A stretch of 64,000 bases of DNA from Aquanectria penicillioides (taxonomy: Eukaryota; Ascomycota; Sordariomycetes; Hypocreales; Nectriaceae). Shown here piece by piece: positions 35,105-46,989 of the stretch (positions are counted from its first letter, which is position 1; each line of letters begins with the position of its first letter). The stretch is taken from NCBI GenBank assembly GCA_003415625.1, contig PYIU01000008.1:3162001-3226000 (forward strand), read 5' to 3'. Made by a program: the position numbers and the translations under genes. The notes under the pieces are model-generated. The model was given only the letters and a program-made list of their open reading frames with translations, made no database searches and had not been told where the DNA came from.

Positions 35105-37251
35105 TTAACAGACACCAGTGGGAATGACATAGCTCTCCGTGCGGCTGGAGCTGCTGTACTTGGCGCCAGAGCCCAAGCCTCTCTTGGCAAAACCGGTCCA
35201 GAGTGCGCACAGGTTGGCTCCGCTGGTCAGAGCCTTGTCGGCGTCCAGGATTGCGTCACGGGCCTGGACCATGTTGGGGTTGCAGGGTTGCCTATCGTGA
35301 AGTGTTAGCATCTCGAAATAATGGGGTATAGCAGACTACAATAGTCTGGACAAACTTACAGTGCCATGCCGTCAACAACCAGCTTCATGGTCAGGTACTT
35401 GCCATCAGTGGGAACACCGCTGGAGCTAAAGGTGGGGAAATCGCTGTTGCTGTTGCCGTGCTTCTCAATCAGATTCCACAGAACCTCGTAAAGAACAGTC
35501 GCCCAGTAAGTTCCGACGGCGTGGACGCCGGAGCTGGCCAGCGAGTTGACGCTCTTGTAGGTGTATGGGTTGGTCGTCAAGCTGGTGCTGTAGGGGTAGG
35601 CTCGGATGCCGGCATTGTTGTTGTAAACCCAAGCTCCCATGGTGTAGTCGGTATTTCGAGTGTCGCTGGACTTGAGACGGATGGCTGTGGCCATGAAGTC
35701 GCCCCATCCTTCGCCCATGCCACCGGACTCGGTGCCAGACAGACAGGCAGAGTTGGCGGGTCCACCAGTGAGACGGTTGGACACTAGAAAAAGATCAGGA
35801 AGCCATTCCACAAGAGGAATGAAATCATAAAGTTCACTCACCTCCATGGGTATACTCGTGAATCACCACACCGGCCTCGAAAGAGCAGTCTCGCTTAGGT
35901 GTGCTGTAAGTCCACAGGTACATCCTCATGCGGCCTGGGGATCCGTCTGCTGGGGTAGCAAAGTTGGCATTGTTGGTACCACTTCCGTCCTGAGCGTTCA
36001 AGATGACAAAGTCGTTGCCGGTACCGCCCTGGCCGTTGTTGTTGATCTCAAAGTTGCCAGCCTTCTCGGTGAAGCCGAGGGTGTAGAGAAGGTCGTGGTA
36101 CTTGTTGGCAGTGTAGAACAGCTGTGCGATTGAAGCATCGCGATAGCTGGTTGGGTCAGTGGTGCTGACGGAGTAGTCGTACTCGAATGCAAGGCTAGAG
36201 CTCGTGGGCCGGTAGTTGTTGAGGTAGGAAGTTCCTCCGGATGGGTTGACCTGAGCAATTCCATTGTTACCCCGGGTGGTGGTGTAGTTTGATGTCCCAT
36301 CAGAGATCCAGGTAAACTCAGAGGTCTGAATGTTCCAGGGATCCTTGACCACAGATCGAGAGCCCTCAGTGGGGTCATTGATACCCCAGGGGCTAAGTAG
36401 AAAACAACCGTTACTGAAAATTCCCCAATTGAGCCTGGATAACTTACTAAACCTTGTAAGTGGCAAGGTCGGCAACATAGTCGACAACGCCAAACACCTT
36501 CTCGTTGGTGGTGGCATCAATGTAGGTGAGCAGCCAGTTGTCCATGACATCAGTCTCAACTCGCCAAGTGAGAGAAAGAGTGTCATCAGGCTTGACAAGG
36601 TAGACAAGCTTGGCCTCTGGGTCAGAAACCGCGCCGCTGGTTCCGGTCAAAGTGTAGTGTTCAGAATCACCCTTCGACTTGGCAGTCGCCTCCTTGGTGT
36701 CAACAGGCAGGGAGAGAATATCAACAGTTCCCTTGAGGGCCTCAACGGGGTCGGAAACATCCCGCTTGGCAAAAGGAGCCGGCACACTTCCAGTGAAAAA
36801 GCTGCTTCCGTAGGAGAAAACAGTTCCATCGGCAGCAACCTAGTCTCGTTAGTCCCATTCTGACTTGGATTGCGTTTTCTGCACCTACATTGACATTGAA
36901 ATCGGCATTGTCAACGTCGATTCCATTCACAGTCTGCTTGAAATGAACATGCGCAACGCCATTGGATCCCACGTAGTGGTCCTCGACGAGACGGTACGTT
37001 GCATCGGGGAGCACGGACTTGATAAGATCCTTGGCAGTCTCGACATAGGTCTCCCGCTTGGCGATGGAAATAGGCGGGTCCTCTACAACCTTTTCATGAG
37101 TAACGTAGTCAGACATCTCCTTCAATCGAAAAGCCTCGAGGTCAATGCCTCGCTTTTCGAGAGGAGACGAGTTGGGCTGTCGCTTGGCTGGGTGAGCATT
37201 GGTTTTGACTGCCAGCCCGGCGAGGCCGAGAAGGAGAAGAGATCGCATCAT
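35105..37251 (-). CDS. Secreted fungalysin metalloprotease (peptidase family M36)
   Basis: Five exons: 37251-36889, 36839-36448, 36392-35842, 35783-35360, 35291-35105; 638 aa, the normal length. A signal peptide ([19 protein letters not shown]) is followed by an FTP propeptide region ([20 protein letters not shown]) and then the catalytic domain. The zinc site is H430-E-Y-T-H434, with the third ligand expected from MGEGWGDF. The intron in codon 436 falls directly after the HEYTHG motif. Further family landmarks are [15 protein letters not shown] and [16 protein letters not shown]. The C-terminus ends IPTGVC. Role: extracellular neutral protease with elastase-like or collagen-degrading activity, used in nutrition or host contact. 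ATG 37251 is one of two tandem ATGs. Intact in every respect. Confidence 0.95.
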
Positions 37252-37361
37252 GGTGACCAAGAAGGTATTCCAAAGAGTCAGTGAGGTGGTAGTGAGCCGT
37301 CGACTAAAGTGTCTGGTGTTATCCTGGTCCGAATTCCATCGTCTATAGTCGCGAATAGCTC

Positions 37362-37368
37362 TATATAT
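37362..37368 (-). promoter_or_regulatory. TATA-like box of the fungalysin gene
   Basis: ATATATA on the minus strand about 115 nt upstream of the fungalysin ATG; the best TATA-like word in the proximal promoter. Confidence 0.4.
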
Positions 37369-38998
37369 GTTTGCGGTTGACGACTAGTGAATGATGCCGT
37401 CTCCCCTCATTCTCTAATCTACTATCACCTACCGTCTAGTGTCTAGTGCACTTGATGCCAAGCAACTTCCCCATAAGATGGGAACTTTTTGACCACAACC
37501 TCTGCGAGGAAGGTCTGCGCCGGATACGAGCCATCCTTTTCCTCACTCGTAGCGGTGGGGTTTGGGAACTTCTGCTTCGGGCCTCAGGATATAGAATGGG
37601 GCCGTGGATCGATCCCATCCGAACTAAACGCGGATCCCGGCTAGGGATAGAAACCCTGAAGGGATAATCCCTAGGCGCGAGAGGCCTAGGGTTGAGTCTG
37701 TGGGGGCGGTTTGATGGCTGGGGCGGTTGCAGATAGAAGGTGATTCGTTCTCGGTTCACGGCGACCGGACCCTAGTTGCCAAAAGGTATTGTCCTTTTGC
37801 AAAGGCTATGTTACAGCCATCAATTAGTTCAGATACGGTTCCTATCGCCGATGATAATGCAGGGGTAATTTCTAGCTTATGCCAGGATGCTACTTTGTTG
37901 GCTTTGCATCTAGAGGCCAGTGCACGAAATCACATGGTAGGCTGAACAAGAGCCCAATGACGAGTCTGAATGAGATAGCATTTGTTCCTAGAGGAAGCTG
38001 AATACATAGGGGGATTACGGATTTGCTACCCAATTTGCTCAGAGGATGGCAACAAGCACCTCGCCCAACAAAATATGACTGATATAGCAATAGACCCAAT
38101 AGTTTGTCCTATTTCTACCAATTTATTCCACTTGTCGCGTGATGCAAAATGCCGCACGGGCTCATGTCGTAGGCGGCCGTGCTAGTCGCGCAATCGCCCA
38201 GTATAGGAAGCTCGCCTGAGATCTTTCTTGGCATCCTATTCTCGGGCCGCTTTTTCGCTACAGAGACCCTTTGCGTGAAGCACTTGGGATTCGCGGGAGC
38301 AGGATCATTCGTTCATCATCCGATGAAGCTTAACGTTTAAACTTACTCTCGTTCCCGATCGCGGCCATTCTGTTTCCATCTCGGCAGATGCAACCTTGGA
38401 CAGGGGCCAGACCTTCCTGATGCGGACATAGTGGCCGGCCGGTGCAACCACCTTATCGCGATTGGGCAGGTGAAGAGACCAGTTATGTGCATACGGATTG
38501 TGCCGAGGCAATCTAATCTTTGGAGGTGCTGGAGAAGCGGCGCCGGTACCTGAAGTTGAACTCCGAGTTATCCCATTGGGCGTTATAGGTTGGTCAAGTG
38601 ATGTTCCGGACCTTCTTTGCATACCGCCAATGCGTTGCAGAGTCACATCCTATCTCATCGGGCAGGTATAATCCATGGAAACACCCATAGGGCTGGGTAG
38701 TTCTCGAGAAGGCTGCTCAAGGTGTGGCCGCGATAGCGTCACGAGTGGCTCGTCCGTATTCACATCAGCACCACGATGTGCCAGAGCAAAAATACTAGCT
38801 AGGATGGTATTAATAATATAATACTGGAATTTCATGGCAATCATCGGCTCATGATAACCACAGTGAATAAACTGTTCGACATGAACTTTCTTGCATGTCC
38901 ACCCTTGGCTATAGACTGCACCCTTATCATTGTACTAGATATCTGTGACAAATTGAACCAGGCATGTTATAATCCTCAAGTTTCAAGAACCCGCTTGA
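37369..38998. other. Gene-free stretch with a weak secreted-peptide candidate
   Basis: Distal fungalysin promoter and 3' flank of the kinase-RBR gene. A minus frame at 38650-38835 starts MKFQYYIINTILASIFALA, which looks like a signal peptide, and continues for about 62 aa to a stop. A second frame in the same register (38305-38646) follows after that stop. I cannot tell whether this is a small gene, so it is not called. Confidence 0.35.
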
Positions 38999-41756
38999 TC
39001 ATTGCTCGGGAAAGTAGTTGTCGCTTGCCCGAGTGGAGTATCTCCCGTCACTGGTGTATCGGGGGGAATTAAGGGGATACTGGTTATTGCCATATATACC
39101 CGTACGGACACGTCGAAAAGAAGCCTGGCCGCCAGCGACTGGTGCAAGGTTTGGCTGAGCAAAATCTGGTGGCCCAAATTGGGCTCGCGTACCAAGGTCG
39201 TCAACTGATCCTGATGAGTATCGTTCGCCGGATATCTCGTGAGTGGTTATTTGACGAAGACGAGGAGACCCCTGGCTCTGAGACCCTGGTCGAGATGTAC
39301 TTGGGAAGATGAGGCATGATGCATTATGTCCGGTAGCTGGAATGATGCTGCATATGATTTCTGTACCTTCAAACGAGGCCTGTTGATATTTCGCTGTTGG
39401 CGTGTTGGAGGCGGTTGAAGGTGATCATTGCTGGCGAGTTCATCATCCGAGTCCTCAATGTTAGTTGAAGGATGAGTATCCATATCTTCGAGATGGTCTG
39501 AGTTTGCCACATAATTGAACCACGGGCATTCACAGCTCTTCCATTTGTCACCACATTCCATACAAAACTCAACACCGCACCGGCTATTTTCAGTTAGAAC
39601 TTGCCTCATAGCCTTAACTATCCACTCCGAGGCACTTACCAAACGAGGTGATTGCATCCTTCTCTGGCCTCTACCGTAGTTTTGCAGTTTTGGCATCTTC
39701 TCCAACCTTCTTCCCTGGCCTTCTTTGCCTGGGCGTCCTCTAGACATTGTCCTGGATGATGCCACCTGTCACCGCAGGGGACGCACACACGAGTTTTGCA
39801 TCGACTGCACTGACCCATCATTTTATTCGCAGCGCGGACGAGGTGGAAGGTATCTGGCTTGATCCACTCCCCACATTTCCTAGCCGGGCAGTACACACGA
39901 TTTCGAGTGGAATACTCGACAAACTTGCAGTTCCATTTTCTCTTGAAGGATGCAGCAAAGAGTTTGTCCACGTGGCGTAATGGGATGGGGTCTGAGGTGC
40001 AACATGTAGGTGGCATATAAGAGGAGTCCACGACGGACATTTTGAACACCCGTCTTAGGCAAGAGTGGCAGATGCCATGGCCACATTGAAGCTTAGGGCA
40101 TTTAGACTCGGGTAGCTCTTCGAGGCATGTATTACACTCATTACTTAAATCTAGAGTCAGCCTATTGAAATACCGTAGCCTTGCGTAGTTTACTTACAGT
40201 ACAGCGACACTCTCGGGAGATGACTGGCGGGATAGGTCGTTGGTCGTGGGTGAGGGAGGACTGGAATCATCCTCGGTAGAGGAAGAATCCTCGTGGACGG
40301 AGGAAGACTCATCGTTTCCCTTCTTGTCTCTTTGTGGCCGTTCTGGGACTGACTGTTTGAGTGTGGCCCCGGTTTCAATGGGCTCTTCTTTTATTCTCGC
40401 GCCTGAATCATTGATAGGCTCTTGTTGGTCCCCGATGTCGGTTCCGTCAGAGTCTTCCTCTACATAAGGTATACGGAGATTTGGTACGGCCTTTGATGTA
40501 ACGGTGCTCTCAAATAATCCAGTGGGGCTACTCTCGCGGCTCCAGGCAGCTGATGGTTTAGATGTACTCGTATCGTATTCCTCGACTTGATCGGCTGGTT
40601 CCGCCGTGGGTTGCCTATATTGTCTTGTTAAATTTGGTCTATGAATAGGTTGAACTCACTGACTTGTTTTGAAAATCTTCTGGTAGACTGGACAACGGGC
40701 TTGTCATCCACGCATGGTCGCATGCTTCGTTAACCGAAGGTCTGTTTTCAGGTACTAGGCTCATGAGCGCCGTGATGAAATCTTGACCATGTTGTGAAAC
40801 ATTGTATTCTATGAGAGACTTGGTGGGGAATTCCGCTTAGGCATGGCAGTATTTGGAGAGGTCTGCAAAGTTGGAGAAAGGAGTATTATGTGTCAGTAGG
40901 CGGTACGCAACTGCGCCTAGAGACCACATGTCGACAGCGAAAGTATACGAATCTATGCCTTGCTGAGAGTCGGCATCGAACCCAAGAGCCTCAGGGGCAG
41001 CAAAGCCAAAGGTTCCTCTCTGTAGGGTATGCAAAGTTGTGACATCTTGGAGCCTGCGCTTGCTAATGCCGAAGTCGGTAATCTTAACAAACCAGTCCGG
41101 GCCCATTGTGACAACCATGATATTCTAAAGAAGTCAGTATATGATAAAGAGAATCAATGGAAGAATATTTCTTACGCCTGGTTTCAGGTCTCGATGCACA
41201 AATCCATTATCATGCATATATCCAAGACCTTCAAGAACTTGACTGACGATCTCTCTTCCCTCCACCTCTGGCAACGGTTTGGTGAGGTTCTTTTGCAAGT
41301 CTCCGGCACTGAGGTACTCCATGGAGATGAAGACGGAGTCTGCATCTTCAAACCAGCCATGGGAACGTACGAAGCAATGCGAGTACTGTGCTACGCTTAG
41401 CTATGTCCGGTATTCATCTTCTTGAGCCAAACGCATACCTTTGGATGCGAGAACTTCATCACAGCCTCGAGCTCTCTTGTGTAGTCCAAGTCCTGGCCCA
41501 AGATCACGTATTTTTTAATCTCTTTCACTGCTCGGATCCTCTCCACCTTGCCGCCTTCACTCCGTTCCCTGTAGACGGTTCCATGGGCACCCTGGCCTAG
41601 AAAGGCATCACGCACCCAGCGTTCCTCTCTTCGCACATGTCGCTCGCGCGCTGACCGACCAGATATGTAGAAAAAGTGGCGAGTACAGGCGCCCGTAAGG
41701 CAAGTTTCGATCTTGGAGTCGCGGACGAGGTCAGAAAGTGGTCGATCGCGGGGCAT
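38999..41756 (-). CDS. Ser/Thr protein kinase fused to an RBR (RING-IBR-RING) E3 ubiquitin ligase; one in-frame stop
   Basis: Seven exons join in phase: 41756-41439, 41385-41176, 41124-40664, 40614-40198, 40143-39640, 39583-39367, 39277-38999; 801 codons. The kinase part has a glycine loop GQGAHG (54-59), K78 in AVKEIKK, HRDLKPGN (H170-D172), DFG (193-195) and APE (219-221), so all catalytic residues are present. A TAA at 40839-40837 interrupts the C-lobe after residue 271, yet the frame continues with the expected lobe end PENRPSVNEACDHAWM, a Ser/Glu-rich linker, and RING1 (CNTCLEELPESKCPKLQCGH). IBR follows (YCPARKCGEWI..CGDRWHHPGQC), then RING2 (CQNCKTTVEAREGCNHLVC), which keeps the catalytic-Cys position. 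The tail ends ASDNYFPEQ. If the stop is real, only a truncated kinase is made. The join 39367/39277 (89-nt intron) is the least certain splice. Two separate genes are less likely, as the frame is continuous across. Confidence 0.72.
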
Positions 41757-42516
41757 TATCTCTTCTCAACGCGACAAGAGGTTGCGCTCGAGCGGGGCTG
41801 GTCGTAAGATGTGCGTGATGGTTCCCCGAGGTCCATGGAACCGGGGGTCGGTCGTGGCATACGAAGGTAGTTAAACAGTTATATTCCTACTCATTCACAT
41901 GGCTGAGGCTGCGTGGAACGGCGTTGGAAAGTAGAGAGCGAAACCCTTCTCGGACAAGGTGTCTATGCTAGGTTAGGCGGGAGGTCGTGTGAAGCTAATC
42001 GCAGGCCTTTCAGCGGCCACACCTCACTAAATGGCCTGTCTGTTCTGTTAAAGAGATGTCTCTGTAATCTAAACCAGTGCTATCAGGGATCATGGCAGAT
42101 ATAAGGATATCGTTATGGTCCTGAGGGAATTTTGGGTCGTAGACGCGTTTCAACCCTGGTTCCATCAATGGCCCCCAACACAACCAATGTGGTTAGTTGC
42201 GTCAGAGAATGAAGTCCTACAGCACGTCTTAGACGCCTAACCACAACAAATTTGGAACATCAGGGTGACAAGTTGGCTCATTCAACATGGTATCTCAGTG
42301 TGCAAATAAGGCAAGGTTGTTAAAAATTATTCTGGCCTGATTTGTTTATTTGATGCCCATGTCTGAATTATCATGATTATAAAAGTACTTCGCTTTTGCG
42401 CTGCTTGGGATATCCAGCCGTCACATCAATCTTTAAAACGGAAGGAAATAAATGCAGTCTTTACGAATCCTCGTCTAATAGCCTCGTCCAATAAACTTCC
42501 ACGGATGCTAACATCT
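41757..42516. other. Gene-free stretch upstream of the kinase-RBR gene
   Basis: Promoter of the kinase-RBR gene and 3' flank of the rhodopsin-domain gene. No supported gene or RNA. Confidence 0.5.
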
Positions 42517-43940
42517 CTAAGCGCACTTTTTACCATGTTTAGGGTCGTATCGTGTCCCATCATCCCAGGGATCGTCTTGGTTAGTGAAACAACTGCTTTT
42601 GGATGATCGCCGCGACGAGACCTGAGAGTGTTCAAAGACAACCTCTGAGACATTCTGACCGTAGAAGTCATTCGACGATTCCCCAAATCGTTCATTTGAT
42701 GCGTTGAAGCTGAATTCAAGGGACTTTGATGAAGGGAAGCGCTTGGTGAAGATGTCCCTCTTCTCTGACACAATGGACTCGCGGTCGTGGAAGTAAGGGC
42801 GTAGCGATGGTAGACACGCGATGATGAGAGTGATGCCAAGTTCGAGAGTACTCCAGAGCACTGTGATGAAGAAGACAAATTGTCAGTGAGACCAAGGAAC
42901 AGATATTTAGGTGGATAGGAGAGCGGGAGGTTTACCAGCATAGCTCACAGGAGTCTTGACATGGGCCTGTTGCTTCTCAAATGTCACATAGCGGATAAGG
43001 GAGAAAATAATGCTAACAAGGCCAAGGACGAACGTGCAGTACATTCCAACCTTTAACGTCGTCCTCATGCGAAGCCTGGGGATAACAAACCAGGGAAGTG
43101 CAAACACTGCGGATATCAATATCGATCTAGAGAAGTGTGTAGCATATGGTAAGTTACTCACCGAATAGGTCTCCAAAGAAATGAAGGAGCCAACCAACAC
43201 GGTACACGAGAGGACCTGACCACGCAATCGAGCACTCATCAGTGAGAGAATAGTCCCTGTTTTATGTATTAGCAACAGTATTGCATCGCGGTTAGATGTC
43301 AAATTGGAAATCGAGGTTTCTTACCAATTTGCCTGGATCGGTCGGCAGATGAATAGCTGCAGCAAAAGACTAGTGACAAAGGAAATGGCAACATAGGTAA
43401 TCGTAACCCAAAGATAGACTCGTTGATTCTTCATAAAGACGGGGAAGCATTGTAGGTATGTAGCGAGAAGCGACGCTTTGCAGAGGTAAAATGTCGTCAG
43501 AAAAGGGATGTTGCTGATCCAAAATAGCTGGAGGCCAGTCCAGGTCAGTCTAAGCTCGCCATGATGTGCTTCACGTCGCATTCAACCACGACAAATACTC
43601 ACCTCGAAAATCCACATAATGTTGTGGTAGTCCCCACGGTAGCCTTGCATCGTCATTGTGACGCCGGGCTCAAGCACGCCTAGCTGGGCAAACACGATAC
43701 CAAAGCAGGTGGATATCACAGCAGAAACCCATGCTGCGCACATCAGCGTGTCGCTCACCATCAACTTGCGTCCCTGAATTCGTAGGCGGAGATATAATCG
43801 AGCGATGATAATGATCGCGGCGATACCATTGAGAACCCATCCGGAGACCTGCAACCCGTATTTGTCAGTATCCAATCATAAAGAACGTCAATTCGGAGAC
43901 GAACAATTACTTCCACCGGCCCCGGCTCTGATCTTGCCAT
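42517..43940 (-). CDS. Seven-helix fungal rhodopsin-domain (PTH11-like) integral membrane protein
   Basis: Six exons: 43940-43911, 43848-43603, 43527-43325, 43256-43162, 43106-42936, 42860-42517; 362 aa. A ten-residue first exon (MARSEPGPVE) precedes the first helix VSGWVLNGIAAIIIIARL; the splice restores the family's usual VSGWV start. Seven hydrophobic segments follow, with signature pieces NPHN-like HNIMWIFE, NIPFLTTFYLCKASLLATYL, QLFICRPIQANWDYS with the cysteine pair (C..SLTDEC) and ALPWFVIPRL. The last 85 residues form a polar, Ser-rich cytoplasmic tail. Proteins of this kind are GPCR-like and mostly of unknown ligand; no CFEM domain and no retinal lysine is evident. Possible role: plasma-membrane sensing. 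All splice phases agree, so the gene appears intact. Confidence 0.85.
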
Positions 43941-46319
43941 GCTGGACAACAAACCCCAATTCAAAGTATTGTATGAGGCCGCTTGACGGTTTGTGTATTT
44001 GCTCTGTGCTTGAATGATGTGGCCGAGATGATTGTCTTCGTCGGGGATTGTCGGTCGGTCGGTTTTGGTGGTCGCAGGCTTCGAGAAACCGAAAGCTAGA
44101 AAGCTTTCAAGACCGGCGATCGCGGTGTACAAGTACCTTACACCACAATTCACAGGAGCTCGTAGCTCCCATATTAGGTTTGTTGTGATGGCTGTGATCG
44201 ACGTGATCCACACTAGCTCCAGTGCCGATGGTGGATGAACAAGCGAGTGTAACCTTGCGATGCTCCTTTTTGAGAAATCCACACTCGGTCTGGCCGACTA
44301 GCGGTGCCGTTCCCGTATTGACAGCTCCACCAAGCGGAGCTCACAGAAACCCTATGGCCAGATGCGTCGATTTGTGAAGATGATGTGACAATCGCCCTGT
44401 ATGGAAACACATAGTAAATATTGTGAGATGCAATAATTTGGGCGGCGTACCTCTGGGAATTAACCCTTCGCTGAATCCGAGCATGCCCCGCTGCAGGGCC
44501 ATTGATGCTCGTTTGGCTTATCGCGGTGACCGAATTGGCGTCTCGGCCGACATGAGACTTTGTAGCGAGCATTATGAGAGATTGCGGAACAATGCATCTC
44601 GTTGCGCTGTTGAACTGCTTCATAGGAACAGCGTGGTATTCTGGATGTCGGCCATTACATACAGATTGTAATCCCTTTCGCCCTTACTACGATGCAAGTG
44701 GTATCTATTATTCTACAACACGGCATCTCGTGGTGGATATGATGGCGCTGACTTACAGTGAGTGGTTCTGAGACACAGCTCTGTTGGCGCTGTGAACATC
44801 ATAACAACCATTCAATTCTCCAGTCCATAACCAAACTTTCCAGAAAGATACCTCATTATATTCATCTTCATCCTCACTCAAGTTATCCACAGACCACGGC
44901 GCTAGATCATGGCTTCCGAGCAATAGAGCATAGCTCTGACTTCTAGATGCCACTCTGCTCCGAATGCGTATCGAGCTGCAAGCTCGCAGCCCCACACAAC
45001 TAAGACCGAAACAAGAGCCTACAACAAACCTTGACCTTTGCCCACGTGGGTAGGCATCTTAAACGACCGGGAGACGCGCGGACGGACTACGTCAGACGCA
45101 ATTCCTCGACTGTGGTGCTTATCATATGTTTTGAAGGCTAGACGAGTCATCAAAAGGCGGATTGACACGTTATTATTGCGAGGACAAGGGAACAATTGGA
45201 CAGACTGGGCTTACAAAACATCGCCCTCCCTTTGTTGATTGCAGGCCAACAAACCATTCAAACCAGCCTCCCTTCAAACCCCAACGTAAACATAAGTTGC
45301 CCAAACGAGCCGATCGCTTTTACTGGCGATAACAGTGACCTCGGTAATTCCGAGGCCCCTGTCCTCTTCCTCTTCTCCCTTGTCATTTTCATCCTCTGCG
45401 TCGTCCTCGACTCTGTCCTCTCCCTCAACTCCCTCTCCCTCTCCCCTCCGCAGATCCTCTCCTTCCATCAGCAAACGTAAAGTTCCTCAAGTATTTAACA
45501 GCCCTGTGCACACCCATTGCCGCGTTGGCCGTGGTACCCAGGCCGTCCTTCAGTTCGCTGTACACCTCCCTCGCGACGTCGACCGACGAGGATTGGATAT
45601 TTCCTAGAGGGAGCTCATGACGTTCTGGAATCCCACAGCGTGGCATGTGCTTCTGAGTTCAACAGTTTCGTCCGCGAGGCCCTCGAACTGTGTTCGTACG
45701 AAGAGGCTGTGATGGACATGGACAAGATATTCCTTTTCTCCAATACCTGTTGTGAGACTGTCCTCCAATTCGGCCTGCAACTCGATTGTCCGGAGGGCAA
45801 GGTCCGTTTGTGGAATGACTGAGATATCATATCCGACAGTGCCTGCAGCTGGGGTTGGCACTGATCGCCATAGCTGGTATCTAGTTCAGTGCTTGCAGTC
45901 TCTCCATGGACCCGGCTAATCTGATCCATGACGAGCGGGAACGTTTCGAGTACCGTCTGACGTGAGGATCCTAGTGTCTCTCCGTGCACAGAGACAAGAA
46001 AAGAAAAAAAGAAAAAAAAGGAAGAAGAACCGAAACAATAACGAGGCTGACGTGAAGCCACGTAGTGACGATCAACTTAAGACTCTGGCGGGTGGCCGAG
46101 AGCTCGAAAAGCCATGCGACTTTCGATTCGCGGCTGGAAAGTCTTGGCTGGCTTCCATCCACGCCCTCAACACCACCGGTGGAAAAGTCCGCCCAAGCTG
46201 CGGCGAAGAGGTCGTGGTCTGGGGACAGTTTCGACGACGTCTCCAAATCAAAAAGTGCATCTCCTCGGCAGTTCTCGACCCCTCCGTGCCCTCCTGTGCT
46301 GCAGTAAGCCGACGCCGCG
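43941..46319. other. Stretch without a supported gene
   Basis: Promoter of the rhodopsin-domain gene to about 45200. From 45270 to 46320 both strands are open in several frames and read like eroded coding sequence, for example minus 45604-45861 (LALRTIELQAELEDSL) and its plus-strand mirror 45517-45822. I could not assemble a gene. A CT-rich tract lies at 45355-45450 and an A/G-rich run at 45990-46030. Confidence 0.4.
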
Positions 46320-46812
46320 CAACCCTGAGTCCTACCTCAACTCGGTGCTGCTCGCCTCGCCGTCGGCCAGAGCCTGGCTGAGCGAGAAGTTGTGCGCCTC
46401 ACGGGCTGTGGACTCACTGGACTACCAACGCAAGCTGCTGCATGTGGGCGAGTCGCGACACCCGCGCATCTGGCTGCTGACGGGCGTCCTGATCATCAGC
46501 GACGCGAGGGTGCTCAACACCAATTACAGTGCCTTTGAGGGTCAGCTCTCGCTGTCTGCCCCGCCGCCTGAGACCGTCACTGCAGCCATATCTATCCTCA
46601 CTGGCCAGGACGGGCTGCTGAACCTGGAGACGACGCTGCAGGTTGACTCGGGCACAGCGACGGGGTATGGACATGGCGAAGACCGAGTGTGGGCGGCCCA
46701 GTTTGCGCCGCTCGATGTGCCATTCCATTCTTACTGCCTGACGAGAACAAAGAAAGCACATCGGAAAGCTTGTCTGTTGGGTGAATTCGGCTGTCGCCAT
46801 TGGCAGACCTAG
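46320..46812 (+). pseudogene. Remnant of an uncharacterised fungal protein (IWLLTG motif)
   Basis: A plus-strand reading shows SVLLASPSARAWLSEKL, RHPRIWLLTGVLIISDARV, and VWAAQFAPLDVPF. I recognise this layout (a short helical start, a P-x-IWLLTG strand, then a beta-rich part ending in WAAQ) from uncharacterised fungal proteins, without a known function. After WAAQFAPLDVPF the natural continuation seems to jump frame (PFLLPDENKESTSESLSVG), then stops. At the 5' side a compositionally plausible reading (46065-46307) is in another frame. So the gene looks broken at both ends. It is tail to tail with the caspase-like remnant. Confidence is low for function, moderate that this was once coding. 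Confidence 0.4.
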
Positions 46813-46989
46813 GCCCAAGTATAGTTCTTAGCAAAGTGGTCTCAAAGTCCTGGTCCATTAATTGAGTCCGTTGCAGCATGCTAACTATGACCTCGATGGC
46901 CCTGTCTTGAGCGACGTGCCGTACAGCCTAGCCGGTCTTCCTCCCATCATGGACATCGTGATGAGACATCACAGGAAGTCGATGGAGTC

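Noticed and set aside
38305..38835. Signal-peptide-like short frame and a second frame in register after a stop
   Set aside because: Could be a small secreted protein, but the stop, missing splice signals and lack of motifs make it unsupported.
40863..40906. Perfect-looking 44-nt intron (GTACCG..CTGAC..TTTGCAG) inside the kinase that would bypass the TAA
   Set aside because: It would remove conserved kinase residues (YRLLTHNTPFSN), and the shifted frame meets a TGA before the RBR part, so it does not rescue the gene.
45274..46246. Minus-strand gene assembled from several frames (acidic tail, helical middle)
   Set aside because: The plus strand is equally open and I could not find splice pairs giving one consistent protein.
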